DNA of 64,000 nt from Piezodorus guildinii (taxonomy: Eukaryota; Arthropoda; Insecta; Hemiptera; Pentatomidae), in NCBI GenBank assembly GCA_023052935.1, contig CM041297.1:5322280-5386279 (forward strand), in the 5' to 3' direction. The notes below the pieces were generated by a model. That model was not told where the DNA came from. It made no database searches and saw nothing but the letters and a program-made list of their open reading frames with translations. The translations under genes were made by a program, and so were the position numbers. The number at the start of each line of letters is the position of its first letter. Positions within the stretch are counted from its first letter, which is position 1. Positions 20,949 through 32,318 of the stretch are shown piece after piece.

Positions 20949-21521
20949 TGATTCATGATAATAATTATTCTTTTAGTGTGGCTCTATAGATGAAACATGG
21001 ACTCGAAACGTAATTTAAGAAGGTGAAATAATTATTAGTGATCAATTACTTTAAATATTCAAAATGTTAAAAACAAAATTGAATACGTACAAAACTTACT
21101 GTGACATTTTAACATTGTGTGATAAAATGTTAGTTTCTTATCAGATCTTGGTTTTATCTAACCTGTAATCCCTTATTCCAATGAAGTTTCCAAAATGGCT
21201 CAAACGATCGGAATTAAATGATAATCTCTCTAAAAAGTAGTTTCATGGAATGAGTTGAGTATTAGATATGCTGAAGAATGTTGGTTTCCTCTCCGACGAC
21301 CAGTAGGATAACTAATCACTACAAACCCGGAACAGGACGAAATAAGTAACAATGGAACGGAAAAAACACAATTCTTCATTCAGATGAAAAAAAGTAAAAT
21401 TTCCTTGAAATAGATGCACGTGGATTTACAAGGAATATCTCATCACATTGTGTAATATCCTTATTCTTCGTCTTCCATCCTCCTAGGAATCTGAAATGAA
21501 AGTGGTCGTGAGACCTAAGAA
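20949..21521. other. Non-coding AT-rich stretch
   Basis: It holds a decayed PLE-like string (agatgaaacatggactcgaa) at about 20987-21006 and a dispersed repeat at about 21128-21246 related to 15435-15548. No gene is visible. Confidence 0.45.
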
Positions 21522-21610
21522 GTCATTTAATCGTTTAACACCACTTTATGCTACTATAGCTAATCGGACGATACTACAGTGGGAGTCCTAAATTTTGCCT
21601 TTCCAGGTTT
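21522..21610 (-). mobile_element. SINE-1, 3' part (split copy)
   Basis: Minus-strand SINE-1 3' region (ctaatcggacgatactacag, cctaaattttgcctttccag). It stops at ggttt where the CR1-like tail begins; the remainder of the same SINE resumes at 23599 and 24156. Confidence 0.8.
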
Positions 21611-23593
21611 AGAATAGAATAGAATAGAAAAAGATATTTATTCTGGGACAAAGTCCCTTAAGAACAATTCATATGTACAATTAAGATATATATAATGTGT
21701 CTGGCTACAAGACCAAAGGAATATAATTATTTCTTATTCACAATGATACATAAAGAAAAGAAAGGATATTATAAAACAAAAGAGTAAAATAAATAAATAA
21801 TAACTTCTGGTGCATTAAACAAAACTAAACATTGAACTTGATTCATTATCGATCCTTATAAAAATATAAACAATAAATAACAGATTTTCTTTTTTATTTG
21901 AAATATCTTATTGAGCGTCTGTTTGGGATGACAGAAGGTACTGGAATAGCTGGGACTTGAATGATGTTAGGGAAGAAGCATGGCGGATATGAGTAGGTAA
22001 GGAATTCCAGAGAGTAGTGGATCGGACAATAAAGGAATGATCAAAAGTTGTTGTTCGATGGGTAAGAATATAAAGGTCGGAATGGCGCGATCTTGTTTGG
22101 AGAGAGTGGACTGACGATTTAAATTGCAGAAGTCTGTAGATATATGGAGGTAGTTGGGAGTTGATTATTTGGTAAAGATATGATCCTAGGAAATATTGTC
22201 TTCGGATAGAAGGAAGGAGCCACTTCAACTCATTGTATAAATGGGTCACATGAGACCTCTTCGGTGTACCAAGGACAAATCTTAAAACTATATTCATAAT
22301 TCGCTTTAGCCTGTCCTCGAGCACAGCCGAGAGGCCACCATATACCATACAGCAATAGTCAAAGTGGGGGAAAATAAATGAGGAAACAAGGAGCTTACGG
22401 GTAGACAGTGGAAGAAGATGACGGGAGCGATGGAAATATTTGAGGGTACTTATTGTTCTTCGGGAGATTTGGGCAATATGGGGTTTCCAGGAAAGGGTTT
22501 GGTCGATGGTAATACCTAGGTTTTTGACAGAGGAAGTGAAGGTAATAGGGTGATCATTTAGGGTAAGACTCGGAAAAGTAGTATGGGATCTGAGGAGGGG
22601 ATTGGAACCTATAACAATCGCCTGAGTTTTTGTAGCATTTAGACTTAGTTTATTCAAAGTTGCCCAGGCACAGATTCTATCCAGGTCTTTCTGAATATTG
22701 GCAAATGCTATTAGAGACTCGGAGGGAGGAAAGGATAGGTAGATCTGGAAATCATCAGCGTATAAGTGGTGGGAGCAGTGATGGATGGCATTGGGAAGGT
22801 CATTAATATAGGAATTGAAAAGGAGAGGAGATATGCTTGAACCCTGGGCCACACCTGGCGAAAGGGCAAGGAAGGAAGATAGAGTATGGTTAGGAATGGT
22901 AACAGCTTGAGTTCTATTTGAGAGAAATGATTTGAACCACTGAATAGTGCTTTTGGAAAAGGATAAAGACTGTAGTTTGGAAAAAAGGATAGTGTGATCA
23001 AGTGAGTCAAAAGCTTTTGAGAAGTCCAGAAGTATTAGTACTGTAAGTTTCTTTTCGTCTATGGCAGTATGTATGTCACTAGTAATTTTAAGGAGGGCGG
23101 ATTGTGTAGAAAAACCGGGTCGAAACCGGATTGGAGAGGATCAAGAAGTTTGGACTTTTCGAGGAAGTTTGATAGTTGTGACTGGACTATTCTTTCTAAA
23201 GGTTTGGAAAGGTTAGATAGGATGGAAATTGGGCGATAGTCTTTAGGGGATATAGGGTTAGAGGTTTTATTTATAGGATGAACTATCGCTTTTTTCCAAG
23301 TAGTTGGGAATACGGAATTTTGAAGTGAAAAATTATATATAAAGAGAAGAACTGGAAGGATGTCGGGAAGGCATAATTTTAGTAATTTGACAGGTATTCC
23401 ATCAAATCCTATGGAGTTGGTATGGGATTTCATAACAGAGGATATAAGGTCTGTTGGTGAGATATCTGAAAAATAAAAATTATCAGGATTAAATGATGGA
23501 ATTATTGAAAACTCGGGAGGAGATGGTGTAGAATTATCAGAGGTGTTGGATGAGAAATAGGAATTTAATTCATCAGGTGAGACTTGAAAGACT
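21611..23593 (-). mobile_element. CR1-like LINE, 5'-truncated
   Basis: A 2-kb minus-strand copy with a TTCTA microsatellite tail at 21611-21627, a 3' UTR and about 1.6 kb of ORF2. It is inserted in SINE-1; the pentamer ggttt flanks both sides (21606-21610 and 23594-23598) and may be a short target duplication. Confidence 0.8.
21908..23590 (-). pseudogene. CR1-like ORF2 reverse transcriptase, frameshifted
   Basis: The first frame (from before 23433 to 23059) holds NSIGFDGIPVKLLKLCLP and DYRPISILSNLSKPLERIV, the start of the RT. A frameshift near 23110 moves the finger/palm region to another frame; the frame 22852-21908 then carries AQGSSISPLLFNSYINDLP, YADDFQIY and LSLNATKTQAIVIG. The C-terminal block HVTHLYNELKWLLPS through PTHIRHASS matches the copy at 1052. 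The endonuclease is missing. YINDLP and microsatellite tails point to the CR1/L2 superfamily; a finer clade call is not possible here. Confidence 0.85.
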
Positions 23594-23610
23594 GGTTTAA
23601 TTAGGATAGG

Positions 23611-24155
23611 TCACCAATTTAGGCTACTTTAACACTTACTAGACAAACGGTCAAACCTTCCTCTGAACTACAAAAGACTCATCTACATGACTATTATAAG
23701 ACAAATCTGAACTTACGGAGTAGAGCTTTGGGGCTCTACTAAACCATCAAATTCTTCCCGCATCCAATCCTTACAATCCCAAATCCTTTGTAAAATCCTC
23801 AACACTCCTTACTTTGTCACGAATAAAATTATCCATAATGACCTTAATGTTCCCTATGTTACTGATTTGGCCCGGACCAGGTATCAATCCTTTGATGACA
23901 AACTCCATTCGCACTCTAACCCACTAGTTTCAATCCTTTCTTCCTCATCGATTCCGGATAATCCTCCAAGGCGCCTGAAAAGGAAATGGCCCCGGGACCT
24001 TCTAGTTTAGAATATTTTTAGAGTGCTTCCAATGGGAAGCTCCTCTACATGTATATCATGTCATTGTATTATATAACACATCACATTTACTTGATGTATT
24101 TTTGTTAATACAGTTGTAAATACCAATAAAATGATTAAAAAAAAAAAATAATAAA
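23611..24155 (+). pseudogene. Jk-B LINE copy in SINE-1
   Basis: 5'-truncated Jk-B fragment flanked by the 12-base target duplication aattaggatagg (23599-23610 and 24156-24167), which is SINE-1 sequence. The coding part begins at about 23630 with HLLDKRSN-like sequence and contains LQSQILCKILNTPYFVTNK and PRRLKRKWPRDLLV ending in TAG at about 24006. An in-frame stop replaces the Trp codon in the usual IWTYG. A 3' UTR and A-tail follow. Confidence 0.85.
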
Positions 24156-24343
24156 AATTAGGATAGGGATCTTTGACGAGTACCTGACATCGCACAGGAG
24201 AGGGACCACCTTTTTACGTCTCCTCCGAAGTACGGTATAACTAAGGATTTTTTTCTTCCATCCTAGGGCCACTTTCAGGTTTGAACCCGCGACCTTGGGT
24301 ATACAAAGCTGTTATACTAGCCACTACACCAAAGGTGACCCTC
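24156..24343 (-). mobile_element. SINE-1, 5' part (split copy)
   Basis: Completes the SINE begun at 21522. The minus strand shows gggttcaaacctg-type box B (complement near 24283) and a box A-like region near 24318-24335. Confidence 0.8.
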
Positions 24344-24387
24344 TAGAACTAAAACTGATAAAGAGGATTAGGGGAATAAACTACAGA

Positions 24388-24455
24388 AAGCGGCCTGATC
24401 TACGGGTGGAGCACTAGATTACTGGTCACTGGGATCAGGTTTTGGAACCAGGCTA
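24388..24455 (+). mobile_element. Degenerate SINE-2 head
   Basis: aagcggcctgatctacgggt...gtggagcactagattactgg...caggttttggaaccaggct resembles the tRNA-like head of SINE-2 at 39406 (agcggcgtggtctagtggat, gggttcgaatccc). The SINE-2 body is not recognisable. Confidence 0.4.
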
Positions 24456-24671
24456 TGCTGTGTGGGATCACCTGTGGGATATTGGCTTGCCCAAACCTCA
24501 AATCTAATCAGCAAATTTTTTTATATCTACAAATAATAATAAGATAGCTATATTTTATTTAGGTGTTTATAGAAGTTATTCACGATTTATTGATTTAAAT
24601 CATAGCTCGTCTCAAACTTTTGACCGGCAGTGTACATGTATTTCCGGTACAAAGTGGAATTCTAGAAAGAA

Positions 24672-25738
24672 GAAACTTTATTTATTTACATAATATTTAC
24701 AATGTACACTCAATGCAAATATGTGTGGTTTCATGATTTCAGTGGACTTTTTCATGATAACAGGGTTTCAATCATCCTTTGAATTTACTAATTATCATAC
24801 AATATCTTTGTTTAACATAGTAGGAAAAGTAACACGAAAAAACCTACACAATATAAATTACAATATTAATTTAAAAGTACATGTTTGGTTCTTTTGTGCC
24901 TGTAGCGCTTTAGTGATATTTTGTTGTAAATTACCAATTTTTAATTTTAATGGGTTTTCAGAAGCTGTGGTTTTATCAAAATAGTTTTGGGTTACTGTGT
25001 AGATATACTGTTTTAATTTTGGAAGATTTAGGTCAGAGAGCATTTTTGAAATTTTAGTATATCGTGGGTAATTGTTGATGATTCGCATACATGTATTTTG
25101 TATTGTTTCTATTTTTTTTATAATTGGGATTGCAAGTCGAGCTCCAGACGGGCGATGCATAACAGATCTGGGCACGTATGACTGTTTTATATAGTAGTAG
25201 TTTGTTTTGAGTGCTTAAACTGGATTTGTTATTAAAATATGGGAACATTTTATAAATAAATTTTTTTGTTTTTTCGGATTTTCTATTGATATGTTCAGTA
25301 TATGTTAACGATTTGTCTAAAGTTATGCCTAAGTATTAAACTGATTTAGACCAGTTAATGTGGACTAAGTTTAATGAAAGATGATGGTTCATGTTCGGTC
25401 TGCGCGTAGTAAAGATTATGGCTTCTGACTTGTTTGCATTTATTTTTAATTTCCACATATTGCAATATTTATTTATTTTTTTGAAGTTTAGCTGCAATCT
25501 GTTAACTATGGTATCGATGCGATAGGATGATGTATATAGGGCTGTATCATCAGCGTAAAGAGACCTTATAACGTGCGGGTGGTTTGGAAAATCGGACATA
25601 TATACATTAAATAAAGTTGGCGAAAGGCAGGAACCTTGAGGAAGGCCGGCCGTTACAGGGAGTATACTGGATTTCGAATTATTTACACGAACATAAAATC
25701 GTCTATTGTCAAAATATGAATTAGGTAAGGAGCGAAGT
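24672..25738 (-). pseudogene. Jk-C LINE ORF2 C-terminal half, broken
   Basis: Minus-strand Jockey-type reverse transcriptase of a family distinct from Jk-A and Jk-B. In order: RRFYVRVNNSKSSILPVTAG, LPQGSCLSPTLFNVYMSDFP, SLYADDTALYTSS, KLKINANKSEAIIFTTRR, MFPYFNNKSSLSTQNKLLLY, and a C-terminal LSDLNLPKLKQYIYTVT region ending at 24858. At least two frameshifts and a stop after NWSKSV break it. The 3' UTR runs to about 24672. The endonuclease and RT fingers are absent. Confidence 0.82.
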
Positions 25739-25849
25739 TTTTATTTATTTATTTATCCCTACCTTTCCACATGGCAATACGGGTGTCGGTAGCCAGTAGT
25801 GCTACCAGTAGTAATCTTGAAATTTTTTGTTTTGTTTTTTCTTTTTTCT
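25739..25849. other. Short spacer with 5' flank of RTE-1
   Basis: Low-complexity ttta repeat and T-rich sequence. It ends in the RTE-1 target duplication ttcttttttct at 25839-25849. Confidence 0.6.
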
Positions 25850-26062
25850 CCTCCCGCGGATCTCATTACCGCGTATGGGGAGCGTCCCACGGGTGGCGGA
25901 TGTGGGAATGGTCGGTGGAATTTCCTCGGAAGCTCCTCCCGGCTAAGTCCGATGGACTCGCTGACCAACAATGAGAGCGGCCCCCCAGGCTTGCTGGAGG
26001 GTGTGACGTAGGTTCGAACGCCCTACTCACATATTTTAGTTCACAAAATATCACCAAAAGTC

Positions 26063-27238
26063 ATGGATTCCTCTGAGGTAAAACGCTCATTATCCGGAGG
26101 TAAACTAGTCCCCCGTTCGGGTCTCCGGGTGGGGACTGCTTCAGGGGAATCATGGCGCAAGATGAAAATTAGAGATCTAACAATAGGGACGTGGAACGTT
26201 AGAAGTTTAAATACGGCAGGTGGGTTAAAGTCGGTCGCGAATGAAGTTAAGGGGTACCACTTAGATATCGTTGCATTACAAGAGGTTCGCTGGCCAGGGG
26301 AGGGTTCGTTAACAGAAGGAAAGTATACTATTTGGTACGGGGGGAGCGTTAATTATTGTCTAGGTACCGGGTTTCTGATTAGGAATAGATTTCTTTCCTC
26401 ATTACGGGACGTACAGTTCTTTAGTGAAAGAATATCGGTTGCTATATTTCAAGGGCGTTGGTTTAAAATCGCGTTTATAAACATTCATTCTCCCACCGAA
26501 GACAGTGATGATGAAGTAAAATGCGAATTTTATGATAAACTAGAGTCGGTTTACGATAAGTTACCGCGAAATTACATTAAGATAATACTAGGCGACGCGA
26601 ACGCAAAGGTTGGAAGGGAAGAAGTATATCGTCCTACAATCGGTAAAGAAAGTTTGCACGAATATAGTAATGATAATGGGACCCGAGTAATAAACTTTGC
26701 CATTTCGAAAAACCTAGTAATCAAAAGCACTACATTTAAACGTAAGGATATTCATAAGTATACGTGGACATCACCGAATGGACAAACGCGGAATCAAATC
26801 GATCATGTTTTAATACAAAACAGATGGCAAAGTAGCATAATTAACGTGAGATCGTATCGAGGTGCAGAATGCGGTTCTGATCATGAATTAGTAATCGCGA
26901 AACTTCGACAAAAACTAAATACAAAAAAGAGAACACCGAACTATATTCGTCCCGAGAATTTTGATTTAGTTAAATTGAACAACCTCGAAATTAGAAAACA
27001 ATTCGCGATAGAAGTAAAAAATCGGTTCGAAGCTTTGGAATCTTCAGACGAGGAACACAAAGATGTAAACAAACTATGGGAAGGGATCAGGGATAATATT
27101 AAAGAGGTCGGTAATTTATGTCTTGGAAAAATCGAAAATAAAAAGAACAAACCTTGGTTCGACAGGGATTGTCAAAATATGTGCGAAAAAAGAAAAACCG
27201 CTAAACTGAATTCCTTAAATTATATTGAGGGTGTATAG
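26063..27238 (+). pseudogene. RTE-1 ORF, endonuclease half, interrupted by PLE
   Basis: The first 380 or so residues of the RTE-1 ORF are open: MDSSEVKR start, TIGTWNVRSLN (N45), DIVALQEVRW, IILGDANAKVGR, TRNQIDHVLIQNRW and GSDHELV, the expected APE-like endonuclease signatures. The frame then reads KKNKPWFDRDCQN up to LNSLN, where the PLE pair begins; the last six residues (YIEGV and stop) belong to the PLE. The same reading resumes at 32319. Upstream is a 213-bp 5' UTR. RTE endonucleases nick target DNA for target-primed reverse transcription; this copy cannot make the full protein. Confidence 0.92.
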
Positions 27239-27305
27239 TCGACTGTAGAAACTATTATAGGTGGAATAGTCAGGAATCAGTCATTTTTAAAAAGTTTTTA
27301 ATTTT

Positions 27306-27342
27306 GCCAACGTTTCGGCTCAAGCTTGTGAGCCATCATCAG
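27306..27342 (-). ncRNA. Hammerhead-ribozyme-like motif, left PLE end
   Basis: Minus strand: CTGATGA (complement of 27336-27342), stem GGCTC/GAGCC around an 8-base loop, GAAA (complement of 27313-27316), CGTTGGC. It is the inverted twin of the motif at 32228. Self-cleavage is inferred only from the conserved core. Confidence 0.65.
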
Positions 27343-27970
27343 GGCTACAAACATCAGAACAAAAGAGATACATATTAATATGATAATGAAAATTTTCTTC
27401 TGAATGTAGTGACAATGATAACATTTGAAATAAAACAGAAAATATACCAACATACTTAAATATTATAGATACAAATAATGATAATATGATACATAATCTG
27501 ATGATGATAAGCATAACAAATTTTACAGAACTTTAAACTTTAATATAAAAGTAAAAAAAACATATATATATATAAACGTACCATTACTGAGCCATGTCCA
27601 AGCATAAACTGAGGAAAACCATAAACATAGGTAGTATGGGGAGGGGTTCGTGTAAAAACCCTGAAGGTTTTCCCCTCTAAGTGTAAATACTACAGCTTAT
27701 CTTTGTTTTTAAAAAGTTTTACAAAATTATATAATGGAAAAAACAAAATAATATATCCGTATGTACAATAAGGTTGAACATTTTTAACAGAAAATTATAA
27801 ACACTAGAATCTGAGGTATTTAAAAGATCATGAGGTATATAATAAAAAACAAAATAAAATAAATAAATAACAAAAACAAGAACCAGAGGTGTTGTAAACA
27901 AAAAGATAAATATACAGTAAATAAATAAAATATACATTACACAAGCAATTTGTACAATAAAGTGATAGAG

Positions 27971-29543
27971 TTATAATTTAAGGAGACGGAAGATGTTAGC
28001 ATACGAGGGAGAAATTATCTCTTTGTCAGTTTTATGATTTACGGGAACTCGATCTTTTTCCATATGGATATATATAGCTTCGGAGAGGAGTCGCTTTTTG
28101 TAGTTAGGTACGGTGGCTAGGATTTCAGGATTATCAAAATCAAAATGATGGTCAAGGGATATAGCGTGCTCGGATAATTTTGAGGAAAATGGGTTACGGG
28201 TAGATATTGTGTATTTGTGCTGATAAATTCTTTTTTTGAGATAGTTTTTGGTCTCGCCTATGTAACATGAATTACAATTTGGGGAAGAGCAGGGAATACG
28301 ATAAACTAAATTTGATTTTTGTAGGAAAGGGATGGGATCTTTTAGTTTTGAATATAGATTCTTTAATTTGTTACTATGTTTTAAAACTAAGCGGAGATGG
28401 GGAAAGCTAGAGGATAAGACTTTTTTAATTTTTTGAGATAGAGATGGGATGTATGGAATGGATCTGTACTGGGGAACTATGGCGGTTTGTGGAGAGTGTG
28501 CGGGGATGGAGTGAGGGTTTGAAGAAGTTTTAATGAGGTTCTTGATTAATTGGTCAGGAAAATTATTAGATTTTAGGATTTTTGTTAGTCGGGTTAAATT
28601 ATCTTGGTGAAATTTTGTATCGGAAAGTGTTAAGGAACGGTGTATGAGGTTTTTGGCTACACTGATTTTCTGGTGATGTGGGTGTAAGGAAAAATAATTA
28701 AGGAGACGGCCAGAATAAGTAGGTTTGGTGTACCAGTTAGTGGATAGTGAATTATCGGAATTTCTTATGATAAGGAGGTCGAGGAACGGAAGTGAGTTAT
28801 TGTTTTCTGTTTCAATGGTAAATTGGAGTCGAGGATGGTATGAGTTGAAAGAAGTCAAGATATTAGGGATGGCTTTGGGGTTGAGGATTAGGAAAAGGTC
28901 ATCAACATATTTTTTAATGAAAAAAATATCTGCGGAAAAGTTAGGTATAACGGTGTCAAGAAGGTGATTGAGGACGATGTTGGAGAGATCAGGAGCAAGA
29001 CAGTTTCCCATGGCTAAACCCGAAATTTGTTTATAAAATTTCTCTTGGAAACATAGGTAGCCAGAGTTACAGCACAGAGAGAGGGATTCAAGGTATGAGG
29101 ATTGGTTGAGGGAGGTATGTGGTTCTAAGGTCAGCCAATTTTCATCAATTATTTTAAGAGCACGGTCAGTAGGGATGTTGGTAAAAAGGTTTACAGCATC
29201 TAGGGAGGCTAAAATGAAATTTTGAGGAATAGTTAGGGATTTCAGTTCTTCAAGGAGTTGCTGTGAATTTTGGATGTCATATGGGTTATTTTGGCTGAGT
29301 TTTTGTAAGGGAGAAAGAAGGAATGAACTGAGTTTTGAGGATGGTGAGTTGATATTTGAAATTATGGGACGTAATGGGTTTCCTGGTTTATGGATTTTAG
29401 GTAAGCCGTAACATCGGGGAGCAACTGAATTATAGGAGATGAGGTTTTTGTAGTAGAGAGAGTGATCTGTTTGGATTCGTGGAGATATTTTAAATGCTGG
29501 TTAAATTTAGTGGTGAGAGAGGATGTAGGATCGCGTTTGGTAG
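27971..29543 (-). CDS. PLE reverse transcriptase/GIY-YIG, left arm, N-truncated
   Basis: Open minus-strand frame from the inversion junction to the stop at 27971, with no Met before MGNCLAPD (29011). Palm motifs: LASLDAVNLFTNIP (motif A), SGLAMGNCLAPDLSN (motif B) and KKYVDDLFLI (motif C, YVDD). The C-terminal GIY-YIG endonuclease shows LVYRIPCSS, NSCYIGETKNYLKKRIYQH, LSEHAI and VNHKTDKE. RT plus GIY-YIG is the hallmark of Penelope-like elements. The N-terminal 160 or so residues present in the right copy are absent, so the product would be incomplete. A 7-T run here keeps the frame where the right arm has 8 T. Confidence 0.9.
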
Positions 29544-31599
29544 GAACAATTTCAATTCATTTCCAACAATTTCAACAACTTTAATGTTAACAAAAAATTT
29601 CTCTCAAAACTTGAAAGCATCCAATTCCGTCTTAAAAAATCACTCCTTAACCTACATATCAAAGAAACGATTTTTCCTCATTCAAGCAGTAAAAAAGAAA
29701 ATTAATTATTTTTTTAACTCCTTTTATTCCATTCTCTCTACTGACGATATTTCCTCACTAAACTCTTGCATTAATAATATCTATATTTCTCATAAATCAA
29801 AGAAAAAAAGTATATTAGCAATTACTTACAAAACCCTCCGTCTAACCCTTCTCCATTTTCACCTCAATTTACTAAGGACCTATCCTCTACCCGATCCTTT
29901 CTCAAAACCAATAACCATATAATAGTCACCCGTGCAGATAAAGGAAACAAAACCGTTATCATGGACCGGGCAGAATACGATGAAAAACTAAATTTCCTTC
30001 TTTCTGACAAAACCACATACCTTCCTACCAAACGCGATCCTACATCCTCTCTCACCACTAAATTTAACCAGCATTTAAAATATCTCCACGAATCCAAACA
30101 GATCACTCTCTCTACCTACAAAAACCTCATCTCCTATAATTCAGTTGCTCCCCGATGTTACGGCTTACCTAAAATCCATAAACCAGGAAACCCATTACGT
30201 CCCATAATTTCAAATATCAACTCACCATCCTCAAAACTCAGTTCATTCCTTCTTTCTCCCTTACAAAAACTCAGCCAAAATAACCCATATGACATCCAAA
30301 ATTCACAGCAACTCCTTGAAGAACTGAAATCCCTAACTATTCCTCAAAATTTCATTTTAGCCTCCCTAGATGCTGTAAACCTTTTTACCAACATCCCTAC
30401 TGACCGTGCTCTTAAAATAATTGATGAAAATTGGCTGACCTTAGAACCACATACCTCCCTCAACCAATCCTCATACCTTGAATCCCTCTCTCTGTGCTGT
30501 AACTCTGGCTACCTATGTTTCCAAGAGAAATTTTATAAACAAATTTCGGGTTTAGCCATGGGAAACTGTCTTGCTCCTGATCTCTCCAACATCGTCCTCA
30601 ATCACCTTCTTGACACCGTTATACCTAACTTTTCCGCAGATATTTTTTTTCATTAAAAAATATGTTGATGACCTTTTCCTAATCCTCAACCCCAAAGCCA
30701 TCCCTAATATCTTGACTTCTTTCAACTCATACCATCCTCGACTCCAATTTACCATTGAAACAGAAAACAATAACTCACTTCCGTTCCTCGACCTCCTTAT
30801 CATAAGAAATTCCGATAATTCACTATCCACTAACTGGTACACCAAACCTACTTATTCTGGCCGTCTCCTTAATTATTTTTCCTTACACCCACATCACCAG
30901 AAAATCAGTGTAGCCAAAAACCTCATACACCGTTCCTTAACACTTTCCGATACAAAATTTCACCAAGATAATTTAACCCGACTAACAAAAATCCTAAAAT
31001 CTAATAATTTTCCTGACCAATTAATCAAGAACCTCATTAAAACTTCTTCAAACCCTCACTCCATCCCCGCACACTCTCCACAAACCGCCATAGTTCCCCA
31101 GTACAGATCCATTCCATACATCCCATCTCTATCTCAAAAAATTAAAAAAGTCTTATCCTCTAGCTTTCCCCATCTCCGCTTAGTTTTAAAACATAGTAAC
31201 AAATTAAAGAATCTATATTCAAAACTAAAAGATCCCATCCCTTTCCTACAAAAATCAAATTTAGTTTATCGTATTCCCTGCTCTTCCCCAAATTGTAATT
31301 CATGTTACATAGGCGAGACCAAAAACTATCTCAAAAAAAGAATTTATCAGCACAAATACACAATATCTACCCGTAACCCATTTTCCTCAAAATTATCCGA
31401 GCACGCTATATCCCTTGACCATCATTTTGATTTTGATAATCCTGAAATCCTAGCCACCGTACCTAACTACAAAAAGCGACTCCTCTCCGAAGCTATATAT
31501 ATCCATATGGAAAAAGATCGAGTTCCCGTAAATCATAAAACTGACAAAGAGATAATTTCTCCCTCGTATGCTAACATCTTCCGTCTCCTTAAATTATAA
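29544..31599 (+). pseudogene. PLE reverse transcriptase/GIY-YIG, right arm, frameshifted
   Basis: The longer copy of the pair. An N-terminal region (LNSCINNIYISHKSKKKSIL) is in frame 1. The frame changes near 29900 to frame 3 (MDRAEYDEKLNFLLSDK, YGLPKIHKPGNPLRPIISN, the core RT), and near 30648 back to frame 1 (KKYVDDLFLI to the end at 31599). The second shift coincides with an 8-T run that is 7 T in the left arm. The GIY-YIG region after that point is identical in sequence to the left arm. The two shifts could be mutations or homopolymer consensus errors. Confidence 0.88.
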
Positions 31600-32227
31600 C
31601 TCTATCACTTTATTGTACAAATTGCTTGTGTAATGTATATTTTATTTATTTACTGTATATTTATCTTTTTGTTTACAACACCTCTGGTTCTTGTTTTTGT
31701 TATTTATTTATTTTATTTTGTTTTTTATTATATACCTCATGATCTTTTAAATACCTCAGATTCTAGTGTTTATAATTTTCTGTTAAAAATGTTCAACCTT
31801 ATTGTACATACGGATATATTATTTTGTTTTTTCCATTATATAATTTTGTAAAACTTTTTAAAAACAAAGATAAGCTGTAGTATTTACACTTAGAGGGGAA
31901 AACCTTCAGGGTTTTTACACGAACCCCTCCCCATACTACCTATGTTTATGGTTTTCCTCAGTTTATGCTTGGACATGGCTCAGTAATGGTACGTTTATAT
32001 ATATATATGTTTTTTTTACTTTTATATTAAAGTTTAAAGTTCTGTAAAATTTGTTATGCTTATCATCATCAGATTATGTATCATATTATCATTATTTGTA
32101 TCTATAATATTTAAGTATGTTGGTATATTTTCTGTTTTATTTCAAATGTTATCATTGTCACTACATTCAGAAGAAAATTTTCATTATCATATTAATATGT
32201 ATCTCTTTTGTTCTGATGTTTGTAGCC

Positions 32228-32266
32228 CTGATGATGGCTCACAAGCTTGAGCCGAAACGTTGGCAA
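32228..32266 (+). ncRNA. Hammerhead-ribozyme-like motif, right PLE end
   Basis: CTGATGA at 32228-32234, stem GGCTC/GAGCC (32236-32240 and about 32249-32253), GAAA at 32254-32257, then CGTTGGC. It lies about 50 bp inside the right boundary of the PLE insertion, mirroring the left motif. Confidence 0.65.
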
Positions 32267-32318
32267 AATTAAAAACTTTTTAAAAATGACTGATTCCTGA
32301 CTATTCCACCTATAATAA

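Larger units (their letters stand above)
27221..32318. mobile_element. Head-to-head Penelope-like element pair
   Basis: A 5,098-bp insertion bounded by the perfect 14-base target duplication tgaattccttaaat (27207-27220 and 32319-32332). The left arm (about 27254-29543, minus) and right arm (about 30027-32315, plus) are near-identical inverted copies of about 2.29 kb. Between them, 29544-30026 is the N-terminal region of the right copy only. Each arm has an RT/GIY-YIG ORF, a 3' UTR and a terminal hammerhead-like motif. The outermost left 30 bases (tatattgagggtgtatagtc...) recur at 62519, supporting a genuine element end. Penelope-like elements are known to integrate in complex, partly inverted arrangements. 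Confidence 0.92.

Noticed and set aside
27719..27937. 72-residue ORF in the PLE 3' UTR (also 31633-31851)
   Set aside because: Present in both arms because the arms are duplicates; AT-rich hydrophobic translation with no domain.
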